From: Desulfonatronospira thiodismutans ASO3-1
GTDB lineage: Bacteria > Desulfobacterota > Desulfovibrionia > Desulfovibrionales > Desulfonatronovibrionaceae
Direction of reading: 5' to 3'
Length of the DNA stretch: 64,000 nt
NCBI RefSeq assembly: GCF_000174435.1
Contig: NZ_ACJN02000003.1
Span: forward strand, 388,263-452,262
The translations under genes and the position numbers were made by a program. Shown piece after piece: positions 16,301-26,649 of the stretch; position 1 is the first letter of the stretch; every line of letters begins with the position of its first letter. The notes below the pieces were generated by a model. It saw only the letters and a list, made by a program, of their open reading frames with translations, was not told where the DNA came from and searched no databases.

Positions 16301-17602
16301 ATGCAAGTCTTTGACAGGCACGAAGTCCTTGACAGAAAAGAAATCGAAAACCTGCAGGCCATAAGGCTTAAGAATACAGTTCACCAGGCTACAGCCTCCA
16401 CTTTCTACCGCAACAGCCTTGCCCGGGCCAGCGTTAAAGTCCCGGATATAAATTCCCACGAAGATATAGCCAGGCTACCGTTCACCACCAAAGAAGACCT
16501 GCGGGAACAATACCCTTTCGGTTTTCTGGCCATGCCCAAGGAAAAAATGGTCCGCCTGCACGCCTCTTCCGGAACCACCGGGTCTCCCACAGTAATTCTG
16601 CACACCCAGAACGACCTCAATGTCTGGGCCGACCTGGTGGCCAGATCCATGCACTGCGCCGGGGTCCGCTCCAGCGACGTCTTCCAGAACATGAGCGGAT
16701 ACGGGCTTTTCACCGGGGGGCTGGGCATACATTACGGTGCAGAGAGGCTGGGCTGCCTGACCATCCCCGCCGGCGTAGGGAACAGCAAGCGCCAGATCAA
16801 GATGCTCGGGGACTACAAGGTAAGCGTGGCCCATATTATTCCATCATACGCCCTGCACCTGGGCTCGGTTTTTGACGACCAGGGTGTGGATCCGCGCTCC
16901 ATGCACCTGCGCATCATGCTCATCGGGGCCGAGCCCCACAGCGAGGAAATAAGGAGCAGAATCCAGGAAATTTACGGGGTAAGAGCTTACAACTCCTATG
17001 GTCTGTCCGAAATGAACGGCCCTGGAGTTGCCTTCGAGTGCGAGTATCAGACCGGCATGCACCTGTGGGAGGATGCTTACCTGGCGGAAATAATCGACCC
17101 CGAAACCCTGGAGCCTGTTCCCCAGGGCCAGACCGGGGAGCTGGTCCTGACCACACTTACCCGGGAAGGAATGCCCATCCTGCGCTACCGCACCCGGGAC
17201 CTGACCCGTTTTATACCCGGAGAATGCCCTTGCGGGCGCAGCCACAGGCGTATAGATCGGATCACCGGCCGCTCCGACGACATGATCGTCATAAAAGGGG
17301 TGAACATCTACCCCATGCAGGTTGAAAAAATACTTATGTCCATTCCCGAAGTGGGACAGAACTATATCATCCAGCTTGAGCGCCAGGGTCACATGGACCA
17401 GATGCGGGTCAAGGTGGAAATAAGAGATGAATTTTTTGTGGAGGACATGCGCCGACTGCAGCAGATTCAAAACAAGATAGCCGGGCTCTTGAGAGAGGAA
17501 ATACTCATCAGTCCCAAAATAGACCTGGTGGAGCACAATACCCTGCCCCAGTCCCAGGGCAAGGCTACCAGGGTGGTGGACAAGAGGGAAGAAGGAAAAT
17601 AG
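16301..17602 (+). CDS. paaK: Phenylacetate-CoA ligase family enzyme
   Basis: Adenylate-forming ligase of 433 residues making an aryl-CoA from an aromatic acid, ATP and CoA. Characteristic pieces are LPFTTKEDLREQYPFG, the P-loop-like RLHASSGTTGSPTVI, YNSYGLSEMNGPGVAFEC, RYRTRDLTRFIPGECPCGR and RITGRSDDMIVIKGVNIYP. Sulfate reducers often carry several, sometimes linked to indolepyruvate oxidoreductase genes; none is adjacent. It begins after a GGGGAGATGT site with ATG 16301. Substrate specificity (phenylacetate or another aromatic acid) cannot be settled. Confidence 0.9.
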   Translation: MQVFDRHEVLDRKEIENLQAIRLKNTVHQATASTFYRNSLARASVKVPDINSHEDIARLPFTTKEDLREQYPFGFLAMPKEKMVRLHASSGTTGSPTVILHTQNDLNVWADLVARSMHCAGVRSSDVFQNMSGYGLFTGGLGIHYGAERLGCLTIPAGVGNSKRQIKMLGDYKVSVAHIIPSYALHLGSVFDDQGVDPRSMHLRIMLIGAEPHSEEIRSRIQEIYGVRAYNSYGLSEMNGPGVAFECEYQTGMHLWEDAYLAEIIDPETLEPVPQGQTGELVLTTLTREGMPILRYRTRDLTRFIPGECPCGRSHRRIDRITGRSDDMIVIKGVNIYPMQVEKILMSIPEVGQNYIIQLERQGHMDQMRVKVEIRDEFFVEDMRRLQQIQNKIAGLLREEILISPKIDLVEHNTLPQSQGKATRVVDKREEGK

Positions 17603-17625
17603 TTTAAAAGATGTAATTATTAACC

Positions 17626-17821
17626 ATGGTCCGGGGACTTTGCAAACAGGACGTAAAAACTCACTCCAAGGAAGCTTAAATCAAAACCTATACACGGGTT
17701 TAATATCCAGGATATTTTCTAATATCATGCTTTGAATCAAATTCGGTGTCTTACGGTTTTGATTAACGCTTCCTACGTCGTTCAGACAGTTTACGCCCAG
17801 TTTGCAAAGCCCCCGGACCAT
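17626..17821 (-). mobile_element. 200-bp terminal-inverted-repeat element, copy A
   Basis: Ends ATGGTCCGGGG (17626-17636) and CCCCCGGACCAT (17810-17821). The inverted arms run about 65 bases with mismatches: TTTGCAAACAGGACGTAAAA against TTTACGCCCAGTTTGCAAA, then GAAGC..AAATCAAAACC against GGTTTTGATTAACGCTTCC. No coding capacity, so a MITE-like element. Copies B and C (24434 and 54499) lie in the opposite orientation. It separates paaK from purE. Confidence 0.8.
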
Positions 17822-17904
17822 AAATCTGCAAGTTTATAGCTGGATTGTGCAGCTTGAACAGGTGGTGAATAGCTATAAAAAACCAGCAATCAGGAGTACA
17901 AAAC

Positions 17905-18387
17905 ATGCCCAAAGTAGCAATCTTTATGGGAAGCAAGTCCGATCTGGACCTGGTCAAACCATGCGCCAAGATTCTAAGCGACCTGGAAATCGAGCACTTC
18001 ATGACCATTTCCTCGGCTCACCGCACACCGGTGCGTACCAAAGAACTGGTGCAGGAGATGGAGTCCAAGGGCTGCAGGGTCTTTATCTGCGCCGCTGGAA
18101 TGGCTGCTCACCTGGCCGGGGCCGTGGCCGCCCAGACCATCAGGCCGGTTATCGGCATCCCCCTGGCTGCATCCAGCTTGAGCGGCTGGGACTCTCTGCT
18201 GGCCACAGTGCAGATGCCTCCGGGCTTTCCAGTGGCCACGGTTGCCCTGGACAAGGCCGGTGCCAGAAATGCAGCCTGGATGGCCGCCCAGATCCTGGCC
18301 CTGGAGGATGACGCCCTGGCCGGTAAAATCAGGCAGGCCCGGGAAAAGATGGCCCGGGACGTGGAAGAGGCGGCCCGGGATATATAG
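17905..18387 (+). CDS. purE: 5-(carboxyamino)imidazole ribonucleotide mutase
   Basis: PurE class I, 160 residues, moving the carboxyl group of N5-CAIR to give CAIR in purine synthesis. The sequence shows [19 protein letters not shown] at the start, [13 protein letters not shown] (active-site His), [39 protein letters not shown] and [21 protein letters not shown] 17905 follows a CAGGAGTACAAAAC site. Its stop overlaps the next start by one base (TAGTG). purD is close by on the opposite strand. Confidence 0.95.
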   Translation: MPKVAIFMGSKSDLDLVKPCAKILSDLEIEHFMTISSAHRTPVRTKELVQEMESKGCRVFICAAGMAAHLAGAVAAQTIRPVIGIPLAASSLSGWDSLLATVQMPPGFPVATVALDKAGARNAAWMAAQILALEDDALAGKIRQAREKMARDVEEAARDI

Positions 18388-19028
18388 TGCAGGAACGTGT
18401 CAGTCCGGCCCTTATCTGCCTGGCCTGCATCTTTGCCGGCAGCCTGGTAATAGCCGCGGTCATTTCTTCCAAGATAATCAGCGTGGGTCCCATTGTGGTC
18501 CCGGCGGGCATCCTGGCCTACTGCCTGACCTTTGTGGCCTCGGATGTCATAAGTGAGATCTGGGGAAAAAACACGGCCAGGCAGGTGGTGGCCGGAGGCT
18601 TTGCAGCCCTGGTGGTCTGCCTGGGCCTGATACACCTGGCCCTGGCCTGGCCCGCCGCCCCTTTCTGGGAAGGGGGCCAGGCCTTTGAAGAGGTCCTGGG
18701 GGCTGCTCCCAGAATCATCCTGGCCTCTCTGGCTGCATACATTGTCAGCCAGTACCACGATGTCTGGGCTTTTCATTTCTGGAAAAAGACATTTCGCGGC
18801 AGGCACCTGTGGCTTAGAAACAATCTCTCCACCGCAGTATCCCAGCTCCTGGACAGCACCATCTTCATCTGTATAGCCTTTCTGGGGGTCATGCCTTTGC
18901 TGCCCCTGATCCTGGGCCAGATGGCGGTGAAGCTCATCATAGCCTTCCTGGATACCCCGCTGGTGTATCTTTTGGTATGGCTGCTCAAAAAACCCAGCAG
19001 CCAGGAAAAATACTCGACCATGGGATAA
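18387..19028 (+). CDS. yhhQ: VUT-family transporter (YhhQ-like, queuosine precursor type)
   Basis: Integral membrane protein of 213 residues, about six hydrophobic segments, of the COG1738 family; E. coli YhhQ moves the queuosine precursors preQ0/preQ1. Signature regions are [40 protein letters not shown] and [20 protein letters not shown], with a late [13 protein letters not shown]. The GTG start at 18387 overlaps the purE stop. Convergent with purD, 11 bases apart. The substrate is inferred from the family. Confidence 0.88.
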   Translation: MQERVSPALICLACIFAGSLVIAAVISSKIISVGPIVVPAGILAYCLTFVASDVISEIWGKNTARQVVAGGFAALVVCLGLIHLALAWPAAPFWEGGQAFEEVLGAAPRIILASLAAYIVSQYHDVWAFHFWKKTFRGRHLWLRNNLSTAVSQLLDSTIFICIAFLGVMPLLPLILGQMAVKLIIAFLDTPLVYLLVWLLKKPSSQEKYSTMG

Positions 19029-19039
19029 TAAATTAATTA

Positions 19040-20305
19040 TTACAGCCCCTTCTGGCCTATATCCCGGCGGTAGTACATGCCCTCAAAGGATATCTTTTCC
19101 ACGGCCCGGTAACAGCGCTCAATGGCATCCCCCAGGTCCGTACCCAAGGCTGTGACTCCCAGCACCCGGCCTCCACTGGTGACCAGACGCCCGTCTTTAT
19201 AAGCTGTTCCGGCGTGAAACACCCTGACCAGAGGATCGGTTTCAGCCTCTTCAATTCCGGTTATTTCATGCCCCTTGGTATACCTGGCCGGATACCCGCC
19301 CGCTGAAAGGACAACACATACGCTGGCCTCATCTTTTATCTGCAGACTTCTTTCAGCTGCCCTGCCGTGCACGCAGGCCATGATCACCTCCAGAAGATCC
19401 GAGTCCAAACGCATAAGCAGGGGCTGACATTCCGGGTCACCGAAACGGACATTGTACTCCAGCACCCTGGGGCCATCTTCACTGAAAATAAGTCCGGCGT
19501 ACAGGACTCCCTTGAAGGGCTGATCCGTCTGTTCAAGATGCTGCAGCATGGGCCTTATAACCAGGTCCGCGGTTTCCTGGTATTTTGCTGCAGGCAGCAC
19601 CGGGGCCGGGCTGTAAGCCCCCATGCCTCCTGTATTGGGGCCTGTATCGTTTTCCCCGATACGCTTATGATCCTGGGACGAGGGCAGCAGAAGAAAATTC
19701 CTACCGTCGCAAAGGGCCAGAAAGGATGCTTCTTCGCCGCTCAGGGCCTCTTCAATGACCACCCGCTCCCCGGCCTTGCCGAAAACCTGCTTCACCAGCA
19801 TGTCATCCAGGGCCTCCCGGGCCTGTTCAAAATCATCGGCCACGACCACTCCCTTTCCGGCAGCCAGGCCGTCAGCCTTGATCACCACTGGAAAATCCCT
19901 GCCTTGAACGTATTTTACAGCCTGGTTAAAGTCTTCAAACACTCTGTACCCGGCAGTAGGCACCTCGGCCTGGGACATGAGAGACTTGGCAAAGGCCTTG
20001 CTGCCTTCCAGCTGGGCAGGATAGGCTCCTGGTCCGAAACAGAGGATATTCTCCTTTTCCAGTGCATCCGTGAGCCCAAGGACCAAAGGCAGTTCCGGGC
20101 CGACAATAACCAGGTCCACCTTTTTCGTCCTGGCCAGTTTGACCAGTCCGGGTATATCGTCCACGTCTACGGCAACGTTTTCTCCTTCCAGGGCTGTTCC
20201 GCCGTTGCCCGGGGCTATGAACAGCCTCTCCACCCTGGGGCTCTGCCTTATCTTCCAGGCCAGGGCGTGCTCCCTTCCACCGGAACCAACTATCAAAACC
20301 CGCAT
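19040..20305 (-). CDS. purD: Phosphoribosylamine-glycine ligase
   Basis: ATP-grasp enzyme of 421 residues joining glycine to phosphoribosylamine in purine synthesis. Typical pieces: [19 protein letters not shown] at the start, [69 protein letters not shown] and [18 protein letters not shown]. Full length. Last gene of lptD-mutL-purD on the minus strand, 35 bases after mutL. Confidence 0.95.
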   Translation of the reverse strand: MRVLIVGSGGREHALAWKIRQSPRVERLFIAPGNGGTALEGENVAVDVDDIPGLVKLARTKKVDLVIVGPELPLVLGLTDALEKENILCFGPGAYPAQLEGSKAFAKSLMSQAEVPTAGYRVFEDFNQAVKYVQGRDFPVVIKADGLAAGKGVVVADDFEQAREALDDMLVKQVFGKAGERVVIEEALSGEEASFLALCDGRNFLLLPSSQDHKRIGENDTGPNTGGMGAYSPAPVLPAAKYQETADLVIRPMLQHLEQTDQPFKGVLYAGLIFSEDGPRVLEYNVRFGDPECQPLLMRLDSDLLEVIMACVHGRAAERSLQIKDEASVCVVLSAGGYPARYTKGHEITGIEEAETDPLVRVFHAGTAYKDGRLVTSGGRVLGVTALGTDLGDAIERCYRAVEKISFEGMYYRRDIGQKGL

Positions 20306-20340
20306 ATCTGCTCCTGTGAATTACAAGTTTGATCCTGAAA

Positions 20341-22083
20341 CTATCTGCGCTTAAAAAGCCTTTCCAGTTCTTTGCCGCCCAAGTCCATGCATATGGGCCG
20401 GCCGTGGGGACAAAAATTCATCTCTTTGCACTGCATGAGCTTATGAGCCAGGCTCAGGGCCTCGTCCCGGGTCATGGAACTGCCGGACTTGATGGATGTC
20501 CTGCAGGCCATGGCAATCAAAATCCCGTCCATATCCCTGGCCTTATCCTCCAGCATGGAGCGCAGCGCCTCCAGTCCTTCACCAGAAGTCAAAATATCCG
20601 GAAGGCCTTTTACCTGCAAAAGACTTTCATCCTGAAGCTCCAAAACAAAACCCAGGGACCTGAGCATTGACCATATCTCCTCCAGAAGATTCTTTTCAGC
20701 CTGGTGCAGCTCTATCTGCATGGGCATGGCCAGCATTCTGCTCTGAACAGATCCCTGTCTGCTCTTGAGATCTTCAAAGACCACCCTTTCATGTGCCCCG
20801 TGCTGGTCCACCACCAGCAACCTGCCAGAAGAATTAAGGAAAACCAGATAGTTGTTTTCCACTTGGCCCAGATAAGAAAGCCCCATATCCGGGGCATGAA
20901 CCGGGGGTGCAGGTTTTTTCGGGGGCCTGTCCCCATAATCCGGAGCGGTTTCATGGCGGAAGTCTTCCCTGAAAACAGGCATTTCCGGGCGGGTTTCCCC
21001 TGGGCCGGGACCATACCTGGGCGAGTCAGCTCTGCCGGCGACGTCAACCTCCTCTGCCGGCATTTCAGGTACTTGAAAATAATTTTTGTCCAACACCTTG
21101 CCCACCGCCCTGGACACCAGGGAGAAAACATGCTTTTCATTGCGAAAGCGCACCTCTGACTTGGCCGGATGCACGTTTACATCCACCTCTTCCGGGGGGA
21201 TCTCCAGGAAAATGACCGCCTGGGGGTACTCCCGGGAAAGAAGCCTGCCCTTGTAGGCCTGCTTCAGGGCCGAGATGAGGGTTTTATCCTTGACTGCGCG
21301 GTTGTTCACGTAAAAGAGCATGCGCTCTCCCCTGGCCTGGGCGTTTTCCGGGGCTGAGGCCACCCCGTGCACCCGGAAATCCCCCTGATCCAGCTCCACT
21401 TCCTTCAAATCCCGGCACAACTGCTCCGGCCACACCCTGGACAGTCTTTCCTTGAGGTTTTCATTTGCAAAGAATCGATGCAGGCTGCGTCCCTCGGAGT
21501 ACAGCTCCAGGTCAACCTCCAGGTTGGCCAGGGCCAGGCGGATAAAATTTTCCGAGCACTTTTTGGCCTCTGTGTTTTTGGTTTTTAAAAACTTGAGCCT
21601 GGCCGGAATATTGGCCAGCAGATTCTGCACTTTAACCCTGGTGCCTGGATCCATGGCCTCTGGACCCTCTTCCAGATGATCTCCGTAAAGGATCTCCAGA
21701 AAACTGCCCTCATCCCGGCCCTGGACGCAGGAAGAAAGCCTGAGCCTGGATACGGAGGCTATACTGGGCAGAGCTTCCCCCCTGAAGCCGAAGCTCTGCA
21801 CCGAGACCAGGTCCTGCATGCTGAAAATCTTGCTGGTGGCATGCCTGGTAACCGCCAGGGCCATATCAGCAGGCAGCATGCCCGCTCCGTCGTCAACCAC
21901 CTCCACCAGGGCCTGCCCTCCCTGCTCCAGGTACACCTGGACACTTCCAGCTCCAGCATCCAGGCTGTTTTCCACAAGCTCCTTGACCACGCTGGAAGGC
22001 CTTTCCACCACTTCTCCGGCGGCTATTTGATTCTGAAGACCCGGAGGAAGGACTTTTATACCGTTCACACTCAGATCCCCCAT
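20341..22083 (-). CDS. mutL: DNA mismatch repair protein MutL
   Basis: 580 residues. N-terminal GHKL ATPase: AAGEVVERPSSVVKELVENS then LDAG, with GFRGEALPSIASVS. Proline-rich linker around residues 330-390. C-terminal dimerisation and endonuclease domain carries DQHGAHERVVFEDL, close to the DQHAx2Ex4E nicking motif, plus CRTSIKSGS and FCPHGRPICMDL near the end. This is therefore the endonuclease-type MutL, as in bacteria without MutH. Its start overlaps the lptD stop by 13 bases. Confidence 0.95.
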   Translation of the reverse strand: MGDLSVNGIKVLPPGLQNQIAAGEVVERPSSVVKELVENSLDAGAGSVQVYLEQGGQALVEVVDDGAGMLPADMALAVTRHATSKIFSMQDLVSVQSFGFRGEALPSIASVSRLRLSSCVQGRDEGSFLEILYGDHLEEGPEAMDPGTRVKVQNLLANIPARLKFLKTKNTEAKKCSENFIRLALANLEVDLELYSEGRSLHRFFANENLKERLSRVWPEQLCRDLKEVELDQGDFRVHGVASAPENAQARGERMLFYVNNRAVKDKTLISALKQAYKGRLLSREYPQAVIFLEIPPEEVDVNVHPAKSEVRFRNEKHVFSLVSRAVGKVLDKNYFQVPEMPAEEVDVAGRADSPRYGPGPGETRPEMPVFREDFRHETAPDYGDRPPKKPAPPVHAPDMGLSYLGQVENNYLVFLNSSGRLLVVDQHGAHERVVFEDLKSRQGSVQSRMLAMPMQIELHQAEKNLLEEIWSMLRSLGFVLELQDESLLQVKGLPDILTSGEGLEALRSMLEDKARDMDGILIAMACRTSIKSGSSMTRDEALSLAHKLMQCKEMNFCPHGRPICMDLGGKELERLFKRR

Positions 22084-24347
22084 TCTCCCAGGTTCAACAG
22101 TTTAATGTGAAAGGCGAAGCTGTGATCGTAATCCGTCTTTTTGTATTCAAACATAAATCCATAACACTGGTGCCTGTACTCGGCCGAAAGCCTGTTCTCC
22201 AGGGCCCTGGAATGTTCCATGTCTCTTTTCATGGAGGCCTCAAAGCGCCATTTGCGAAAATAGTCCAGGTCCATGCCCACTTCCAGGATATTTATCCTCT
22301 CATCCACTGTTCTTTTGTATTCGTCTATCTCATTTAAAAAATCCAGGCTGAACCAGGTGCTGGCCACATCCGGCCAGGTCAGGGTAAGTGTATGTTCGTG
22401 CTCAGTGACCATGGTTTCGTAGAAAGAATACCAGGTTTTGTTGCTGAGTGTAATGTACTGATTGGGGTTGAAGCTGATCTCGGCCAGAAGATCCGAAAAC
22501 GGTCTGCGGTTGTACTCCCGGCTGTGGCTGCGCCTGGCCTCCCTGAAGTCGTATGACTGCTCCAGTTCCACGCGCAAAAAATTCCGGTAGTCCTTACTTA
22601 AAACCGGTTCCCCCTCATCTGTCCCCTGGCGGACGCGCTCCAGTCTGCGGGTGAATATATTTCTAAGGCTGTATGTCAATTCCTCTCTGGCAGCGATGCG
22701 ATCGGTGGAATCGAAGCTTGGATATTTATCCTGGTCCTTGTCAGGTATGTAGTCAAACTCCAGTTCAGGGAGCATGGAATGCTTTACTCCGGTCCAGGCT
22801 GACTCGCCCACACTTCCCCATTTTACTTCAGGGGCCGGTCCCATCTCAAATATGCGCTGCAGTTCAGTATCCGCCCGGATATTAAAATCATATATCCCCC
22901 TGGTTTGAAACCGGCTGTCAGTATCGCGCTCTACCGGTTCATCCTGGAAACTGTCCACGAAGTAGCCGGTCTGCCTCCAGCCTGCGCTGGGAATTATCCT
23001 TCCCCATCCGCTTCTAATGGGCATGCTAAGCCTGGGATGAACATCCAGCCTGGTGGCGGTGGTGCCGTACTCCCTCCAGAAATAGACGCCCTCGTTGGAT
23101 GATTCCAGTTCAAAAGGCGAATCTCCCAGCCTGGTGCGATACAGATCCAGGTTGACTTCAGGCAGCCTCTGCACTGTAGGATTTCTGCGTGCAGGCTTAT
23201 TTCTGTTTCTGTATTCCAGGTTGTCGGTATACACCAGTCTGGTGTTAAATCCCAGATTGTTCCAGTTGCGGCTGGCACTGAAAATATTGTTTCTTCTTAG
23301 CCGGTCTTTGCCCTGGATGTCCCGGCCGAATTCATCCTCGAACTCGTCCCGGCTGGCATAATATCCAGAGTGACCATCACTGAACTCCCGCAGGTAATTC
23401 TGATCCGAAACATAGTCCACATCCAGGCGGAAGGTCCAGTCCGTGGCCGGATCATAATGATCGTATTTGCCCCTTATCCAGTAGCGGTCACGGTTGGGTC
23501 TGAACAGGCCGTCATCCTCGAACCTGCTTGGTTCATTGCCCTGGTCGTGGACCTGCCTGTCCCTTAGCCAGTCCGCTCTCCACAGGCCCTTTCTGTGCAG
23601 CCTCGGCGTATGGCGGTATTCCACCCCGGGCATGAACCCGCGATCGGTGTAGTAGTTGGCGTAAAAAGTCATGTCCCTTTGATCGTCTATAACGTGATAG
23701 TAGGGAAGATTGAAATTGAAGCCGTATTCCGAGCCCTGGCCGAAGGTGGGGAAAAGAAAACCGCTCTGTCTCTTTGTTTTCACCGGGGCTATCATGTACG
23801 GTGAATACAGGATTGGGCGGTCCTTGACCCGGAATCTGGGATGCCACAGCCTGGCATAGCCTTCCACGGTGACTTCGCCCCGGCTGGATTTGATGGACCA
23901 GGGTGCGGGTCGGTCATCACAGGAAGTCATTATCCCGTCTTCATAAGTATACGTATGCGGACCGGTCTTTTCCATACGTTCCCCGGAAAAATAGACATTG
24001 TCCTGGGCCATGAATACTTTGCCCTCTTTGATCCAGCCCACATGATTGTCCAGATCCAGTTCAGCCTCCCGGCCCTCAATGTGATCTCCTTCAAACCTGG
24101 CCTGAATATTCCCCTTGAGATATATCCAGTTGGTATCAGTATGCAGCCTGGCGTAATCAGCCTGAACATAATCATCCATCCGCCACATCAAGACATTGCC
24201 GAAGGCTTCCACCAGGTTTTTCTCCTGGTCCACGTACATTTGATCCGCCTCAAGCTCCCAGGGTTCATCTGAAGCCCAGGAACAGCCGGCGATTAAAAGC
24301 ATGCCCGCCAGGAAAATAAAAAATGCCAGGTTAATCTTATACAGCAC
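22071..24347 (-). CDS. lptD: LPS-assembly protein LptD
   Basis: Outer-membrane beta-barrel of 758 residues that inserts LPS into the outer leaflet together with LptE. Signal peptide at residues 1-26 (hydrophobic FFIFLAGMLLIAG). Periplasmic OstA/LptA-like jellyroll: ELEADQMYVDQEKNLVEAFG, then LKGNIQARFEGDHIEGREAE. The C-terminal two-thirds is a barrel of alternating aromatic/charged strands (LYSPYMIAPVKTKRQSGFLF opens it). The organism thus has an asymmetric outer membrane. First gene of a unit with mutL and purD. Confidence 0.93.
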   Translation of the reverse strand: MLYKINLAFFIFLAGMLLIAGCSWASDEPWELEADQMYVDQEKNLVEAFGNVLMWRMDDYVQADYARLHTDTNWIYLKGNIQARFEGDHIEGREAELDLDNHVGWIKEGKVFMAQDNVYFSGERMEKTGPHTYTYEDGIMTSCDDRPAPWSIKSSRGEVTVEGYARLWHPRFRVKDRPILYSPYMIAPVKTKRQSGFLFPTFGQGSEYGFNFNLPYYHVIDDQRDMTFYANYYTDRGFMPGVEYRHTPRLHRKGLWRADWLRDRQVHDQGNEPSRFEDDGLFRPNRDRYWIRGKYDHYDPATDWTFRLDVDYVSDQNYLREFSDGHSGYYASRDEFEDEFGRDIQGKDRLRRNNIFSASRNWNNLGFNTRLVYTDNLEYRNRNKPARRNPTVQRLPEVNLDLYRTRLGDSPFELESSNEGVYFWREYGTTATRLDVHPRLSMPIRSGWGRIIPSAGWRQTGYFVDSFQDEPVERDTDSRFQTRGIYDFNIRADTELQRIFEMGPAPEVKWGSVGESAWTGVKHSMLPELEFDYIPDKDQDKYPSFDSTDRIAAREELTYSLRNIFTRRLERVRQGTDEGEPVLSKDYRNFLRVELEQSYDFREARRSHSREYNRRPFSDLLAEISFNPNQYITLSNKTWYSFYETMVTEHEHTLTLTWPDVASTWFSLDFLNEIDEYKRTVDERINILEVGMDLDYFRKWRFEASMKRDMEHSRALENRLSAEYRHQCYGFMFEYKKTDYDHSFAFHIKLLNLGEWGI

Positions 24348-24433
24348 GAAAAAAGCCCTTTGGTTCAGGGGTGATTCTTGGTAAATACTTGTGGATCACT
24401 TTTTGTAACTATTCAGCATCTGCGTACGAAAAG

Positions 24434-24635
24434 CCAGGGGCCGGGGGTTCGGCAAACTGGGCGTAAACTGTCTGAGCGACGTAGGAAGCGTTAATCAAAA
24501 CCGTTAAACACCCAGCTTGATTCAAAGCATAATATAATTGAATATTTTCTGGCTGAAAAAACTTGAAGAGGTTTTGATTTACGCTTCCTTGGAACGAGTT
24601 TTTACGTCCTGTTTGCCGAATTTCCGGACCACTGG
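24434..24635 (+). mobile_element. 200-bp terminal-inverted-repeat element, copy B
   Basis: Left CCAGGGGCCGGGGGTTCGGC and right GCCGAATTTCCGGACCACTG are the outer ends. Inside, GGAAGCGTTAATCAAAACCG faces GGTTTTGATTTACGCTTCC. It shares its ends with copies A and C, but the middle (TTGATTCAAAGCATAATATA) is mostly different. It fills the space between divergent lptD and phoH. The remainder (24636-24894) holds no recognised gene. Confidence 0.8.
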
Positions 24636-24894
24636 AGCTCATATCATTAAGGTGAACAGTTACCACTTTTTTAGAAAGCCGGCTTGCAATTTTGTTTGTT
24701 CCCGGGAACCCACAACCCACTGTCCCGGCTTGTGTTTAAAAATAATAAAGTATAAAAGAGGCTGTCAGGAAAGGCCGCCATCAAGCGTGTCTTCGGGTTC
24801 ATACCCCATGATGCCTCTGTGCTCAACATCAAAAAAACTGGTTTTGCCCGGCAGGGCATAAAATATTACGCAATGAAACAAAACTGGAAGCAAA

Positions 24895-25905
24895 ATGCCT
24901 GAAAACAACACAGATCAGCTGCAATTCAGCAATTCCGCCTACGTTCAGGAGCTGTGCGGCCCCCAGGGCCGCAACCTGGAGACGATTCATCAGCAGACCG
25001 GGGTGCAGATAGAAAGCCGCGGGGGCTCCATGACTCTGACAGCAAAGGACCAGGGCGACCTGGAACTGGCCAGAAGCAGCCTGCTTCAGCTCTACGCCCT
25101 TATCGAATCCGGCTACAAGGTCTACCCCGAGGATGTGGAGGCGGCTCTAAGGATCCTCAGGCAGGACATAAAGGCGGACCTGAAAAAAATATTCAAGAAG
25201 GAAGTCTTTGTTGTTTCCAGCAAGAAGACCATAGCCCCCAGAAGTTCCACCCAGAGGGCCTACCTGCAGGCCATAAAGGAAAAAGACCTGGTTTTCGGAA
25301 TAGGCCCGGCCGGCACGGGCAAGACCTACCTGGCCGTGGCTGTGGCCATATCCTACCTCATGCAGAGGGTGGTCAAACGGATAATCCTGGCCAGACCGGC
25401 TGTGGAGGCCGGGGAAAAACTGGGATTTCTCCCGGGGGATATGCTGGAAAAAGTCAATCCCTACCTGCGCCCTCTGTATGATGCCCTGCACGACATGCTG
25501 GAATTCAACAAGGTCCAGGAACTTCTGGAGAGCGGAATGATCGAGGTGGCCCCCCTGGCCTTCATGCGCGGGCGGACCCTGAACGAATCCTTTATCATCC
25601 TTGATGAGGCCCAGAACACAACCCCGGAACAGATGAAAATGTTTCTTACCCGCATGGGACTTGGTTCCAAGGCAGTTATAACCGGGGACATCACCCAGGT
25701 GGATCTGCCGGGAGCCGCTGTATCCGGGCTTATTCAGTCCCGGGATGTACTCAAGGGAGAAGAAGGCATCAAATTCATCTACTTCAATGAACATGATGTC
25801 ATCCGCCACAGCCTGGTAGCCAGGATAATCAAGGCCTATGAGCGTTTTGATCAGGCCCGCCTGGAAAAAAAGGAAGAAGGAAGAAAATCAGAACATGATG
25901 AGTAA
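24895..25905 (+). CDS. phoH: PhoH-family ATPase
   Basis: 336 residues: a KH-like N-terminal segment (VQELCGPQGRNLETIHQQTG near 15-36) and a P-loop domain with FGIGPAGTGKTYLAVAVAIS and FIILDEAQNTTPEQMKMFLT (Walker B). Members hydrolyse ATP and are linked to RNA metabolism, often neighbouring ybeY as here, 27-33 bases upstream. The start is supported by ATG after GGAAGCAAA; an upstream extension is not needed. Confidence 0.92.
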   Translation: MPENNTDQLQFSNSAYVQELCGPQGRNLETIHQQTGVQIESRGGSMTLTAKDQGDLELARSSLLQLYALIESGYKVYPEDVEAALRILRQDIKADLKKIFKKEVFVVSSKKTIAPRSSTQRAYLQAIKEKDLVFGIGPAGTGKTYLAVAVAISYLMQRVVKRIILARPAVEAGEKLGFLPGDMLEKVNPYLRPLYDALHDMLEFNKVQELLESGMIEVAPLAFMRGRTLNESFIILDEAQNTTPEQMKMFLTRMGLGSKAVITGDITQVDLPGAAVSGLIQSRDVLKGEEGIKFIYFNEHDVIRHSLVARIIKAYERFDQARLEKKEEGRKSEHDE

Positions 25906-25938
25906 GTTGCATTCACAGCGCCCGGAAGGAGCTTGCCT

Positions 25939-26370
25939 TTGAAAATAAACGTGGAATTAAGCGCCCCTCTTGTCCCGGTCCTGTGCCTTAGCCGCAGGGA
26001 AGTCCGGGACATAATCCGGAGGATACTGGAAAATCTGGACTGCCGGGAATCATCACTAAACCTGGTTATCACCGACGACTCCCGCATGCAGCATCTGAAC
26101 TCGGCCTTTCTCTTCTGCCCCGGCCCCACGAATGTCCTGGCCTTTGAGGAAGAATCCAGGCATGAATCGGGATTTCTGGGAGAGGTCTTTATCAGTGCCC
26201 AGGCTGTAATACGCGAGTCAATCCTTTATAGCCAGCCCATATTTGAGCATTTTGTCCGCCTGCTGGCCCACGGCATTGAACACCTGGCCGGCTTTGAGCA
26301 CGGCCCGGAAATGGAAGACCGGACCCTGCACCTGCAAAGAACCATTAAAGCAGAGGAATACGGGCTTTAA
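25939..26370 (+). CDS. ybeY: Endoribonuclease YbeY
   Basis: Zinc-dependent RNase for rRNA maturation, about 143 residues. The metal site is HGIEHLAGFEH (HxxxHxxxxxH) near the C-terminus. TTG 25933 and TTG 25939 are both in frame; AAGGAG at 25926-25931 sits one base from the first and seven from the second, so 25939 is preferred. Close behind phoH, a common pairing. Ends 279 bases before psd. Confidence 0.92.
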   Translation: MKINVELSAPLVPVLCLSRREVRDIIRRILENLDCRESSLNLVITDDSRMQHLNSAFLFCPGPTNVLAFEEESRHESGFLGEVFISAQAVIRESILYSQPIFEHFVRLLAHGIEHLAGFEHGPEMEDRTLHLQRTIKAEEYGL

Positions 26371-26395
26371 ACCCTAAAAAAATCTAAAGCAGGCT

Positions 26396-26646
26396 ATGCC
26401 CGCAACCCAAGCGAAAAATTTACCCTTGGCCACTTAACTGTCTATTCTTTCGCTTATCATCGGTATCGGGATCGGGATCGGGGTCGAAGTCTGAATCAAA
26501 TCCGGTAGGCAAAGTCATGTAAAAAGCTGCCCGGTATTTTCGATACCGATTCCGATACCGACACCGACCCCGACAAGAGTGGAAAATTCCAGCGCCATAG
26601 CACAAATTTTTCTTTTTTTATGACAAGGTTTCAGGAGTAAGTCACT
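26396..26646 (+). repeat. 250-bp direct repeat with hexamer hairpin, copy 1
   Basis: It runs from ATGCCCGCAACCCAAGCG to TTTCAGGAGTAAGTCACT. The core is a long hairpin: GGTATCGGGATCGGGATCGG (about 26461-26480) against GATACCGATTCCGATACCGA (about 26540), in 6-base steps. Copy 2 at 31690-31938 is closely similar over its entire length, in the same orientation. The psd ribosome site (CAGGAG) appears to lie in its 3' end. Confidence 0.85.
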
Positions 26647-26649
26647 GAC

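Noticed and set aside
17822-17904. Purine riboswitch before purE
   Set aside because: The short leader lacks the paired stems and conserved junction bases of a purine riboswitch.
24409-24720. 103-codon minus-strand frame with NASYVAQTVYAQFAEPP
   Set aside because: Its start lies beside and its body within the 200-bp repeat; the same peptide arises at copy C, so it is element-derived and not a gene.
26461-26580. Hexamer arrays as a CRISPR array
   Set aside because: The units are 6-base steps within one hairpin, without regular 25-40-base repeats or spacers, and no cas gene is present.
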